This document shows, in pieces, positions 1 to 6,959 of a stretch of DNA of 13,372 bases. The notes under the pieces are model-generated. The model searched no databases and was not told the DNA's origin. It saw only the letters and a program-made list of their open reading frames with translations. Source of the stretch: Fidelibacterota bacterium (GTDB lineage Bacteria; Fidelibacterota; UBA2242; JAFGTP01); assembly GCA_021735285.1 (NCBI GenBank), contig JAIPHI010000061.1, positions 1-13,372 on the forward strand, given 5' to 3'. Numbering within the stretch: the first letter of the stretch is position 1; each line of letters begins with the position of its first letter. The position numbers and the translations under genes were made by a program.

Positions 1-392
1 AGCTTCAGGTAGCTACTGTAGATGCAGAAATATATCATTATGGTTGGGTTAGGCCACCTTATTTAATGCAAAATAAAAAACGGGCTTTTCATACAATTCA
101 CTGGGGCAGTGAAAAAGCCAATCAACATTATGATACTCTGGAGGAAGAATTCGATTATGGACCTTTGGACCGCTTACCAGAATTTGAAGGAACGCATCCT
201 CTTGTCATGCAAGATAGGATAGAGCAAATGGATTGGCAGGATCAATTACAATACTCAGGCAAACCCGATCCACGTCGCCAACTCCATAAACATGAAAGAT
301 TAAAAAACCGGCTTCTCACCTGGATAGAACAAAAATTATTAAATGGAAAGTATATTGGTGGCACAGGTAATTATATTCTGCTTGATAAATAA
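1..392 (+). CDS. Glycosyltransferase (GT2-like), 3' end only
   Basis: Partial gene: reading frame 3 is open from the left edge, so the first internal ATG (position 66) is not the start. About 129 C-terminal residues are visible and end at TAA 390-392. The segment AEIYHYGWVRPPYLM, followed by a basic stretch and an HWG motif, resembles the C-terminal part of bacterial family-2 glycosyltransferases, in which a conserved H-Y-G-W-V segment follows the catalytic domain. The nucleotide-sugar-binding DXD region lies outside the window, so the donor and acceptor cannot be inferred. It sits 27 bp upstream of a GT4 glycosyltransferase on the same strand and probably belongs to the same surface-glycan operon. 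Family assignment is by motif resemblance only. Confidence 0.65.
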   Translation, partial: LQVATVDAEIYHYGWVRPPYLMQNKKRAFHTIHWGSEKANQHYDTLEEEFDYGPLDRLPEFEGTHPLVMQDRIEQMDWQDQLQYSGKPDPRRQLHKHERLKNRLLTWIEQKLLNGKYIGGTGNYILLDK

Positions 393-419
393 ATTTGCTT
401 ATTAAAATCAATTGAGGAT

Positions 420-1547
420 ATGAGAAATAAAAAAAACGGAGCAACTAGAATAGGTCCAAAAGTACTACATATCGATACGGGAAATGGCTGGCGGGGAGGC
501 CAACAACAGGCTGTCTATCTGCATGAAGGATTATTGGAGAGGGGCTACAAATCTAACTTTTTTTGTAAAGAGAATTCCGCTCTTATGGAATATTTCATTA
601 AGCATGAATTACCTTTTGAAACTGCTGGTTTAAAAAGTGAGTTAGATCTATTTTCAGCCTGGCAAATAGCACAATATGCCCGCCGACATGGATATAATAT
701 TCTACACCTCCACACTGCACATGCATTGAGTCTGGGTCTGCTAGCCAAAATATTTTATCCTGCTTTAAAAACTATTGGCGTTCGCCGAGTAGACTTCCAT
801 ATCAATAAAAATCCACTTAGTAAACTAAAATATAATACATCCAAACTTGATCGCCTGGTTTGTATTTCCGAAGCCATTCAAAAAATTCTCCTGAAAGATG
901 GCATAGATGCTGATAAAACTGTTGTTATTCATAGTGGAATTGACATTCACAAATTTGACTCAATTGGTATTGATGATAATTTTAAACAATCACTAGGAAT
1001 ACCAACAGATCATCTAGTAGTGGGAACTGTAGCTGCCTTAGTCGATCACAAGGATTATCCCACTCTATTAAAAGCAGCCCGGAGGGTGCTAGATCAAATC
1101 GAAAACGTGACTTTCCTGGCAGCCGGATCAGGTGATAAAGAGCAGGAAATAAAATCGCTGGCTTCAAAATTATCATTAAAAAGCAAATTTCATTTTCTGG
1201 GATATAGCAATGATATTGGCAAAATATTAAAATCCTTTGACATCTTTGTTATGGCTTCCAAAGAGGAGGGCCTATGTACCTCTATATTAGATGCCCAGTC
1301 TGTTGGTTTGCCGGTTGTTGCTACTGACGCAGGTGGAATTCCGGAAATTGTTCAGGATGGTAAGAACGGCTTGCTAGTCCCCAAAAACAAACCAGAACTG
1401 CTTGCCAAGACCATCTTAAAGTTAATTTCAGATAAGGACCTGAGAAAAAAGTATGGAGGAGAAGCTGAGAAATCAGTTAAAAAATTTGATATAGCTTTTA
1501 CAATCGAGCAAAATATAAAATTATATAAAGCGCTACTAAAGGAATAA
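420..1547 (+). CDS. Glycosyltransferase family 4 (GT-B fold)
   Basis: A 375-residue retaining GT-B glycosyltransferase that transfers a sugar from a nucleotide donor onto a growing glycan at the cytoplasmic membrane face. The N-terminal acceptor domain begins VLHIDTGNGWRGGQQQ, a glycine-rich loop typical of GT4 enzymes. The middle contains VCISEAIQKI and the hinge-like VIHSGIDIHKF. The C-terminal donor domain has VGTVAALVDHKDYPTLL and, from about residue 281, KEEGLCTSILDAQ followed by GLPVVATDAGGIPEIV. The usual EX7E pair reads E283...D291 here, so the second acidic residue is Asp rather than Glu. The start ATG follows a GAGG only 2 bp away, which is shorter than normal Shine-Dalgarno spacing. 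Sugar specificity is unknown. It is 7 bp upstream of a sulfotransferase gene. Confidence 0.9.
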   Translation: MRNKKNGATRIGPKVLHIDTGNGWRGGQQQAVYLHEGLLERGYKSNFFCKENSALMEYFIKHELPFETAGLKSELDLFSAWQIAQYARRHGYNILHLHTAHALSLGLLAKIFYPALKTIGVRRVDFHINKNPLSKLKYNTSKLDRLVCISEAIQKILLKDGIDADKTVVIHSGIDIHKFDSIGIDDNFKQSLGIPTDHLVVGTVAALVDHKDYPTLLKAARRVLDQIENVTFLAAGSGDKEQEIKSLASKLSLKSKFHFLGYSNDIGKILKSFDIFVMASKEEGLCTSILDAQSVGLPVVATDAGGIPEIVQDGKNGLLVPKNKPELLAKTILKLISDKDLRKKYGGEAEKSVKKFDIAFTIEQNIKLYKALLKE

Positions 1548-1554
1548 AATCACA

Positions 1555-2250
1555 ATGATCATCTCCCACAAATACAAATTTATTTTCATTAAAACCAAGA
1601 AAACAGCAGGCACCAGTATGGACATTGCTCTTTCTAAATTTTGTGGGCCTGACGATGTGATTACCCCTCTGCCGGAAAAGGATGAAAAACTTAGAAAAAA
1701 GGTTGGTGGCAGACCACCTCAAAATACAAAAGTCGAATGGCCTAATTATACTTTTCAAGAATGGTCAAGATTATTGCGTAAAAAACGCATCCCAAAATGC
1801 GATGAACACTGGAAAGCCTGGCGAGTCAGATGGTGGGTAGGTCGCAAAATATGGAAAAATTATTACAAATTTTGTTTTGAAAGAAACCCCTGGGATAAAG
1901 CAATTTCATTATACTATTGGCGAACGCGAAATATGAACGAAAGAATAAGATTATCACGTTTCCTGCGTTCTTCTCGTGCTCATAGATTGTCAAATTTCAA
2001 ACTATATTCCTTATTTGGCAGAGTTATAATTGATCGCATTTATAAATTTGAAAACTTAAATCAAGCTCTTCAAGACCTTGCCAAAAAGACCAATTTACCA
2101 AAAAAACCCAAATTACCCAGAGCCAAGGCTAGTTATCGTGAAACCCAAAAGCACTATTCTGATTTAATCGATCCAAGAGACAAAAAATTCATAGCAAATA
2201 GATGTTCCCGAGAAATCGATCTCTTAAATTATAAATTTGAAGACAAATAA
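1555..2250 (+). CDS. Sulfotransferase, family-2 type (PF03567-like)
   Basis: A 231-residue protein with both PAPS-binding signatures of the carbohydrate sulfotransferase family that includes HNK-1 and heparan 2-O sulfotransferases. The 5'-phosphosulfate loop is KTKKTAGTS at residues 13-21. The 3'-phosphate motif is ERNPWDKAISLYYW, with R110 and S118 as the expected phosphate contacts. It would move sulfate from PAPS to a hydroxyl on a glycan. The loop lies almost at the N terminus with no signal or membrane segment, so the enzyme is probably cytoplasmic. The protein is visibly rich in Lys and Arg, especially residues 60-105 and 180-200. A weak AAAGGA lies 11 bp before the ATG. The acceptor is unknown; the surrounding glycosyltransferases suggest an oligosaccharide or its lipid-linked precursor. 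Confidence 0.85.
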   Translation: MIISHKYKFIFIKTKKTAGTSMDIALSKFCGPDDVITPLPEKDEKLRKKVGGRPPQNTKVEWPNYTFQEWSRLLRKKRIPKCDEHWKAWRVRWWVGRKIWKNYYKFCFERNPWDKAISLYYWRTRNMNERIRLSRFLRSSRAHRLSNFKLYSLFGRVIIDRIYKFENLNQALQDLAKKTNLPKKPKLPRAKASYRETQKHYSDLIDPRDKKFIANRCSREIDLLNYKFEDK

Positions 2251-2301
2251 AATTATATTAGTTTTTATAGAATGCATATTCAATATGGTTAGTTGACATA
2301 A

Positions 2302-3351
2302 ATGTCAGATAGATTCAAAAAAGAGAATATCAATAAAATACTTGTATTGCAAACAGCTTACATCGGAGATGTAATTGTTAGTACTGGTATACTCCGGGAA
2401 TTACATAAAATTTATCCTCAAGCCAAAATTGATATAATTACGACTCCCCTTTCTGCGGAATTATTCAAATATAATCCTTATATCAGCAAAATTTTTAAAT
2501 TTGACAAAAAAAATTGGAAATATATCAACTTTTTTAAACTATTAAAAACATTAAGAACTCAGAATTATGATATCTCATTCTCAATCCAATCCTCTTTCAC
2601 CTCTGCAATACTATTATATCTGGCTGGTATAAATATAAGAATCGGATTTGATAAACAACTATTGACAACTGACTCCTTAGCCATGATTGAAAAATCTGAC
2701 CGCCATAGGTCAGAAAATATTGTCAATTTATTAACTTTGCTCGATCATACCGGAAAATTTGATCATCAGAGTGAATTATTTCTCTCTGACCAGGAAAAAG
2801 AAAAGGCCAGCTCAATAATTAGAGAACTGGGGGCCGGCCAGGAAAAATTGATTGGTATTGCACCTGGATCAGTCCGGGAAACCAAGAAATGGCCCCCCTC
2901 ATATTATATTGAGTTAACCAAAAAACTGAGAGATACCAGAACATACTTATTTTTTATAGGAGGAGTTGATGAAGCACAGCTATGTGATCACATTATTCAA
3001 ACCAGTCAAAATCATAATGCAAAAAATCTGGCAGGAAAATTATCACTACTGGAGAGTTCAGCTCTGATTCAGAAAATGGATCTGATGATCACCAATGATA
3101 GTGCACCCCTGCATATGGCTAATGCTGTTAATACGGATGTGTTCGCATTTTTTGGGCCTACAATTAAAAAATATGGTTTTTTCCCTTATAGAGAGGGCGA
3201 CAAAATTTTTGAAGTAAAGCTGAATTGCCGTCCCTGTTCATTACATGGCGGTGCGTCCTGTCCCGAAGGTCATCAGCTATGTATGAAAAGGATCCGTCCG
3301 GAAAAGGTGTTGCCAGCAATCAAGAAAAAATTAAACATAACGGATAAATAG
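2302..3351 (+). CDS. Glycosyltransferase family 9 (LPS heptosyltransferase-like)
   Basis: A 349-residue GT9 protein resembling heptosyltransferase I/II (WaaC/WaaF), which add ADP-activated heptose to the LPS inner core on the cytoplasmic side of the inner membrane. Family features in order: the N-terminal ILVLQTAYIGDVIVSTGILREL-like strand and loop; IGIAPGSVRETKKWP at about 184-198, which opens the donor domain; and TNDSAPLHMANA with D266, the nucleotide-sugar-binding signature. A late cysteine-rich segment, CRPCSLHGGASCPEG...C, resembles that of heptosyltransferase II. Length is normal. GT9 members can use other donors, so heptose is a family-based inference. No convincing Shine-Dalgarno is visible. 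It lies 51 bp after one sulfotransferase and 2 bp before another. Confidence 0.88.
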   Translation: MSDRFKKENINKILVLQTAYIGDVIVSTGILRELHKIYPQAKIDIITTPLSAELFKYNPYISKIFKFDKKNWKYINFFKLLKTLRTQNYDISFSIQSSFTSAILLYLAGINIRIGFDKQLLTTDSLAMIEKSDRHRSENIVNLLTLLDHTGKFDHQSELFLSDQEKEKASSIIRELGAGQEKLIGIAPGSVRETKKWPPSYYIELTKKLRDTRTYLFFIGGVDEAQLCDHIIQTSQNHNAKNLAGKLSLLESSALIQKMDLMITNDSAPLHMANAVNTDVFAFFGPTIKKYGFFPYREGDKIFEVKLNCRPCSLHGGASCPEGHQLCMKRIRPEKVLPAIKKKLNITDK

Positions 3352-3353
3352 CT

Positions 3354-4253
3354 ATGATGATAGGTAGAAAAATTAGGCAGTTTGTAATGAAACCTTATCT
3401 GTTGTATAAAGCAAAAGATATTGAAATAGATACTATCAACACTTTGGGTATAATTTTGGGCCCCTATCGCAACCTTACAACCTTGACAGCAAGTATGTTA
3501 ATGTTACATCCTAATTGTCAGGTATTGAATCACGCTGGTATGCGGATTTTCAATTGGCGGATGTTGAATTTTATGAAGAGCCCTAATCGTGAAACTCTGG
3601 AAAGATTCTTGAGATATGCAATTTACATATCAGGCCGGGGACAACGGGGTAATTACGGCGGTTCCATAACCTATTCTCATGCTTTTCAGTATAATAAAAT
3701 GAATGAACTTTACGCTACTCGTTTTGGAAATAATTTAATAAAAGATACGATCCACTCTTTTGTATGGAAAGAGTCCCTCAGAATTGCTAATTTTTTAAGA
3801 GAAAATAATGTAAATATCTCTAATTTAACCCAGAAGTTTCCGGAATTACGATTTATTCAGCCGGTTAGAAATCCTCTTGACTGTGCAAAATCCAATCTTA
3901 AAACTGGTAAAAATAGACTCTTTCAAGGTTTGTCTGAGGATTCTCAAGAAAAAGCAACTGTTTCTGCCATATTGGATGAATATAAATGGTTTCTGGAGAT
4001 AAAATGTAAAAATCCGGAAAAATATTTCTATTTTATGCAATATGATTTTACAAAAGAAATGTTAATTAATTTCGCCCAATTTTTAGAGATGGAGCCGGAT
4101 GAAAAGTGGATCAATGATTCCCTGGATATTTATGAAATGAAAAGCTCTTATACTCATACTCCTGAACTAATTACTCATTATAGACAGGAAGTTGAAGAGA
4201 TATTTCATGATTATCCGGATTTTGCTGAAGAGCTACTTCGATTTGTTAAATAA
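3354..4253 (+). CDS. Sulfotransferase-like protein with non-canonical donor loop
   Basis: A 299-residue protein with the overall layout of a P-loop-like sulfotransferase. The first strand and loop read ILGPYRNLTTLTASML (about 33-48), followed by HPNCQVLNHAGMRIF. A second motif, FIQPVRNPLDCAKSN, carries R172 and S180 in the arrangement that binds the 3'-phosphate of PAPS. In ordinary sulfotransferases the first loop contains Lys (PKTGTT or PKSGTT). Here that place is taken by R39/N40 followed by two threonines, so the catalytic Lys is missing or replaced. It may still be an active sulfotransferase of a divergent subfamily, or may use another donor. The start is ATG 3354; ATG 3357 is an alternative one codon later. 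It follows the GT9 stop by 2 bp, implying co-translation. There is no signal peptide. Confidence 0.75.
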   Translation: MMIGRKIRQFVMKPYLLYKAKDIEIDTINTLGIILGPYRNLTTLTASMLMLHPNCQVLNHAGMRIFNWRMLNFMKSPNRETLERFLRYAIYISGRGQRGNYGGSITYSHAFQYNKMNELYATRFGNNLIKDTIHSFVWKESLRIANFLRENNVNISNLTQKFPELRFIQPVRNPLDCAKSNLKTGKNRLFQGLSEDSQEKATVSAILDEYKWFLEIKCKNPEKYFYFMQYDFTKEMLINFAQFLEMEPDEKWINDSLDIYEMKSSYTHTPELITHYRQEVEEIFHDYPDFAEELLRFVK

Positions 4254-4274
4254 TTCTATAACTGTAAGCGATTT

Positions 4275-4976
4275 ATGAGGAAAATAACAAAACTCCGTTC
4301 TTATTTGAAATTATTCGGTAAAAAATTATTGGGTTATCGTAAAAGATGGAACTATACAAATGGAAGAATCCGGCACGAACAGAATATCATCTTTATTCAC
4401 ATACCTAAAACTGCCGGAAATAGTATAACAGCAGCTTTAGCGAAGGCAGATCCCGTATGTAATAAAAACAGAAAACGTTCTCCAAAAATAGCAAAACACG
4501 CCAAGGCTTTTGAAATCAGATGTTTATTAGGAGAGAAGATCTGGAATAAATATTTTACTTTCTCATTCGTTAGAAATCCGTGGGATTTGATGGTTTCCAG
4601 TTTTAATTGGTGGCGCCAAAAAGGTAAACAACGTCTGGAAAGATTCGCAAGAGCCGCAGATAAAATTGAAAGTATGGATTTTGAGCAATTTATGCATTCC
4701 CGCTATGGTCGTTTTATGATTAATGAAAGGTATGGAAATTATCACGATTGGCTGACTGAACAGGGCAATCTAATTGTGGATTATATTGGTAAAGTTGAAG
4801 ATATCGATCAGGATTGGAAAAAAATATGTCAAATCAACAATCTTGATTATATAGAAATGCCACATAAAAATAAATCAAAAAGAAGTTCCTATCGTAATTA
4901 TTACAATAGTGAAACCCGTCAGATTGTTAGGGAAAGATTTAAATGGGGCATTGAACGGTTTAATTATTCTTTTTAA
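4275..4976 (+). CDS. Sulfotransferase, family-2 type (PF03567-like)
   Basis: A 233-residue sulfotransferase with textbook motifs. The PAPS 5'-phosphosulfate loop is HIPKTAGNS at residues 42-50 with the catalytic-type K45. The 3'-phosphate motif is FVRNPWDLMVSSFNWW with R100 and S108. A basic N-terminal leader of about 35 residues precedes the first strand and contains no hydrophobic membrane segment. It is the same family as the gene at 1555-2250 (shared RNPWD and KTAG) but clearly diverged from it, so the two probably sulfate different positions or sugars rather than being a recent duplicate. It starts at ATG 4275, 21 bp after the preceding stop, with no obvious Shine-Dalgarno. The acceptor is unknown; context points to the same glycan as the neighbouring transferases. 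Confidence 0.87.
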   Translation: MRKITKLRSYLKLFGKKLLGYRKRWNYTNGRIRHEQNIIFIHIPKTAGNSITAALAKADPVCNKNRKRSPKIAKHAKAFEIRCLLGEKIWNKYFTFSFVRNPWDLMVSSFNWWRQKGKQRLERFARAADKIESMDFEQFMHSRYGRFMINERYGNYHDWLTEQGNLIVDYIGKVEDIDQDWKKICQINNLDYIEMPHKNKSKRSSYRNYYNSETRQIVRERFKWGIERFNYSF

Positions 4977-5025
4977 ATACAAAAATTATTTATGCTTAAA
5001 CATAAAATAAGGAAATCAATAGTTT

Positions 5026-5030
5026 AGGAG
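5026..5030 (+). promoter_or_regulatory. Ribosome binding site fixing a TTG start
   Basis: AGGAG lies 4 bp before TTG 5035. No ATG gives a complete GT4 N terminus, whereas the TTG places the conserved first strand RILILSYQG directly at the start. The site therefore supports TTG initiation for the downstream glycosyltransferase. Confidence 0.6.
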
Positions 5031-5034
5031 TAAT

Positions 5035-6120
5035 TTGCGAATTTTAATTTTATCATATCAGGGCTTTATTGCTGGTTCTACTTTTTCTATCGTATATCTT
5101 GCAAAAGGTTTAGCGGAAAGAGGCCATGAAATTTATGTAGGTTGTAAAAAGAACGAAATGCTCTATGATCTATTACAAGACAGCAATGTAAATGTTGTAA
5201 ATGTCCCCTATAAATCGAAAGTGGACTGGGAATCGATCCGAATAGTTAAGGACCTTGTAAAAAATAAAAAAATAGATATAATAAATGCCCAGGCTAGTAA
5301 TGATAGATATGTTTCCATGCTTGTCAAAAAATTATTCTATGCGGATCTCAAAGTTGTACATACTCGCCGACAACGCCCCAATAGCAGCGGAGGATATCTG
5401 CATGGTAAACTATATAGCTGGGGGACTGATAAAATAGTAGCTGTAAGTAAGGGAGTCAAAAATGAAGCTATGAAAAGAATGGGAATTGCAGAAGACCATC
5501 TTGAAGTTATTCATAATGGGACTCCCTCAGAAAAATATCAACAAGTATTAAATGATAAAGCATATGATTTAAAAGATAAATATAATATTAAAAAGAATGA
5601 TTGGGTTATTGGCTGCGTTTCCAGGCATAAAAAACAGGAGCAGCTAATCAACGCTTTAAAATTTATTAAAAGCATCTCTTTTAAGGTTATTTTTGTGGGA
5701 ATTGAAAAAGAAGAGATAGAGCTTAATGATACCCAGTATCCTGAGCATCATGAATTTATTTTCACAGGCAGAATACCGCCTGATGAGGCCTTAAGATATT
5801 ATAAAGTGTTTGATATACATGTACTTCCCTCTTCAACAGAAGGTCTCTCTCAATCTTTATTAGAAGCCATGTTCTTAAAAGTACCGGTAATTGCCACTGA
5901 TGCCATGGGAAATCCGGATTTAATTATTCATAATCAAACCGGATTTTTATTTCAGGATGGAAATGTAAAAGAACTAGCTGCATATATTAATAAATTATTC
6001 CATAATGATAATATCTATAATTCAATGGTCAAAGAAGCGAAAAAAAGAGTAGAGGATCATTTTTCAATTCCCAGAGTAGTTGATGAATACGAGCGTTTTT
6101 TTCAAAGGTTAATCAAGTAG
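5035..6120 (+). CDS. Glycosyltransferase family 4 (GT-B fold), TTG start
   Basis: A 361-residue GT-B glycosyltransferase initiated at TTG. The N-terminal domain starts RILILSYQGFIAGSTFSI and continues with LAKGLAERGHEIYVG, as in capsule and LPS GT4 enzymes. The centre has DKIVAVSKGVKNEAM and VIHNGTPSEKY. The donor domain shows VIGCVSRHKKQEQLINAL, FIFTGRIPPDEALRYY and DIHVLPSSTEGLSQSLLEAM with an intact EX7E pair, then VPVIATDAMGNPDLI. It should add one sugar from a nucleotide donor; which sugar cannot be told. This is the last gene of the + strand cluster. The 58-bp gap before it is the longest in the cluster. Its stop codon lies 5 bp from the stop codon of the convergent sulfotransferase, with no hairpin terminator visible between them. 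Confidence 0.9.
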   Translation: MRILILSYQGFIAGSTFSIVYLAKGLAERGHEIYVGCKKNEMLYDLLQDSNVNVVNVPYKSKVDWESIRIVKDLVKNKKIDIINAQASNDRYVSMLVKKLFYADLKVVHTRRQRPNSSGGYLHGKLYSWGTDKIVAVSKGVKNEAMKRMGIAEDHLEVIHNGTPSEKYQQVLNDKAYDLKDKYNIKKNDWVIGCVSRHKKQEQLINALKFIKSISFKVIFVGIEKEEIELNDTQYPEHHEFIFTGRIPPDEALRYYKVFDIHVLPSSTEGLSQSLLEAMFLKVPVIATDAMGNPDLIIHNQTGFLFQDGNVKELAAYINKLFHNDNIYNSMVKEAKKRVEDHFSIPRVVDEYERFFQRLIK

Positions 6121-6125
6121 ATCAA

Positions 6126-6950
6126 TTACAGGGGGTTATTTTGACGGGCATATTCGACACATTTTCGCCAATCTTCTCGATAGTTCTTTTCAATCTTTTG
6201 CAACTTCTCAGGAGCAATCAAAGGTTGATCATCTACAAATTTGTTTGGAATTAAGGGAGCAGAATAGAGTACAATATATCTAGGTATCATCCGCATCCAA
6301 CGTTGAATCTTCATAATATAATAATTATCCGAGTAATCCGGCCCCTGTGGCATAAACTTTTGATTAAATTTTTTAATAATTTTCAATTGTTTTGTATTAT
6401 ATGATTTGTGCTTCGGCTTTGTATTAATATTCTGTTTGGAATAAGTAGCATTCATATAATTAGCAAATTTATCAATATACCCCCAGCTATCTTTTTTCAG
6501 ATCTTTAAAGAATAGTACTAATGGCTTATGATCAAATTTCTTTTCAAGATATTTGATCTTGGGATAAAAAAAGACGTCCTCCTTTTTCCAATTACCATTA
6601 TCATTTTGCAGATCGAGAAATGAATCAAAGGTATTATTCTTTCCGCTTTTTAGATATCTTTTATATTCACTTGCTATCCAGCTAGCATGTCGGCGGAGAA
6701 CAATTATTGTTTTGGCATGGGGATAATGTTGAGAAAAACGCTTTGCTTCACGCTGAAGCTGTCTATCAAATTCCCGGGAAATAAAAATTTTATTGGCTTG
6801 ACACTTTTCTATACTTTTTCGAAAATGGCGATAATGGCCACTTTGCAAATAATACACATTTTTAAAATGGGGAAACACTCTCTGTTGTAGAAAAGTCGTG
6901 CCCGTTTTACCTAATCCTACATGAAAATAAATTTCTTTTTTTTCTGGCAT
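6126..6950 (-). CDS. Sulfotransferase family protein
   Basis: A 274-residue sulfotransferase of a different subfamily from the two PF03567-like ones. The N-terminal loop HVGLGKTGTTFLQQ (residues 10-23, K15 followed by TGTT) is the canonical PAPS 5'-phosphosulfate site. IIVLRRHASWIASEYKRY (about 82-99) supplies the Arg/Ser 3'-phosphate contacts around R87 and S90 or S94. There is no signal peptide or membrane span. It starts 9 bp after the stop of the ABC exporter gene on the same strand, so the two are almost certainly co-transcribed. This pairs a sulfation step with a glycolipid-type exporter. No Shine-Dalgarno is visible upstream, consistent with translational coupling. Acceptor unknown; a glycolipid or polysaccharide is the best inference. 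Confidence 0.85.
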   Translation of the reverse strand: MPEKKEIYFHVGLGKTGTTFLQQRVFPHFKNVYYLQSGHYRHFRKSIEKCQANKIFISREFDRQLQREAKRFSQHYPHAKTIIVLRRHASWIASEYKRYLKSGKNNTFDSFLDLQNDNGNWKKEDVFFYPKIKYLEKKFDHKPLVLFFKDLKKDSWGYIDKFANYMNATYSKQNINTKPKHKSYNTKQLKIIKKFNQKFMPQGPDYSDNYYIMKIQRWMRMIPRYIVLYSAPLIPNKFVDDQPLIAPEKLQKIEKNYREDWRKCVEYARQNNPL

Positions 6951-6959
6951 AATATTATA

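Noticed and set aside
66..392. A complete 108-residue protein starting at ATG 66
   Set aside because: The same frame is open back to the left edge and carries family-like sequence (AEIYHYGWVRPP) before that ATG, so it is the tail of a longer glycosyltransferase gene.
4992..5009. Small inverted repeat TTTATG/CATAAA between the third sulfotransferase and the last GT4
   Set aside because: Six A/T-rich pairs with no following T tract; too weak for a terminator and likely to occur by chance in such DNA.
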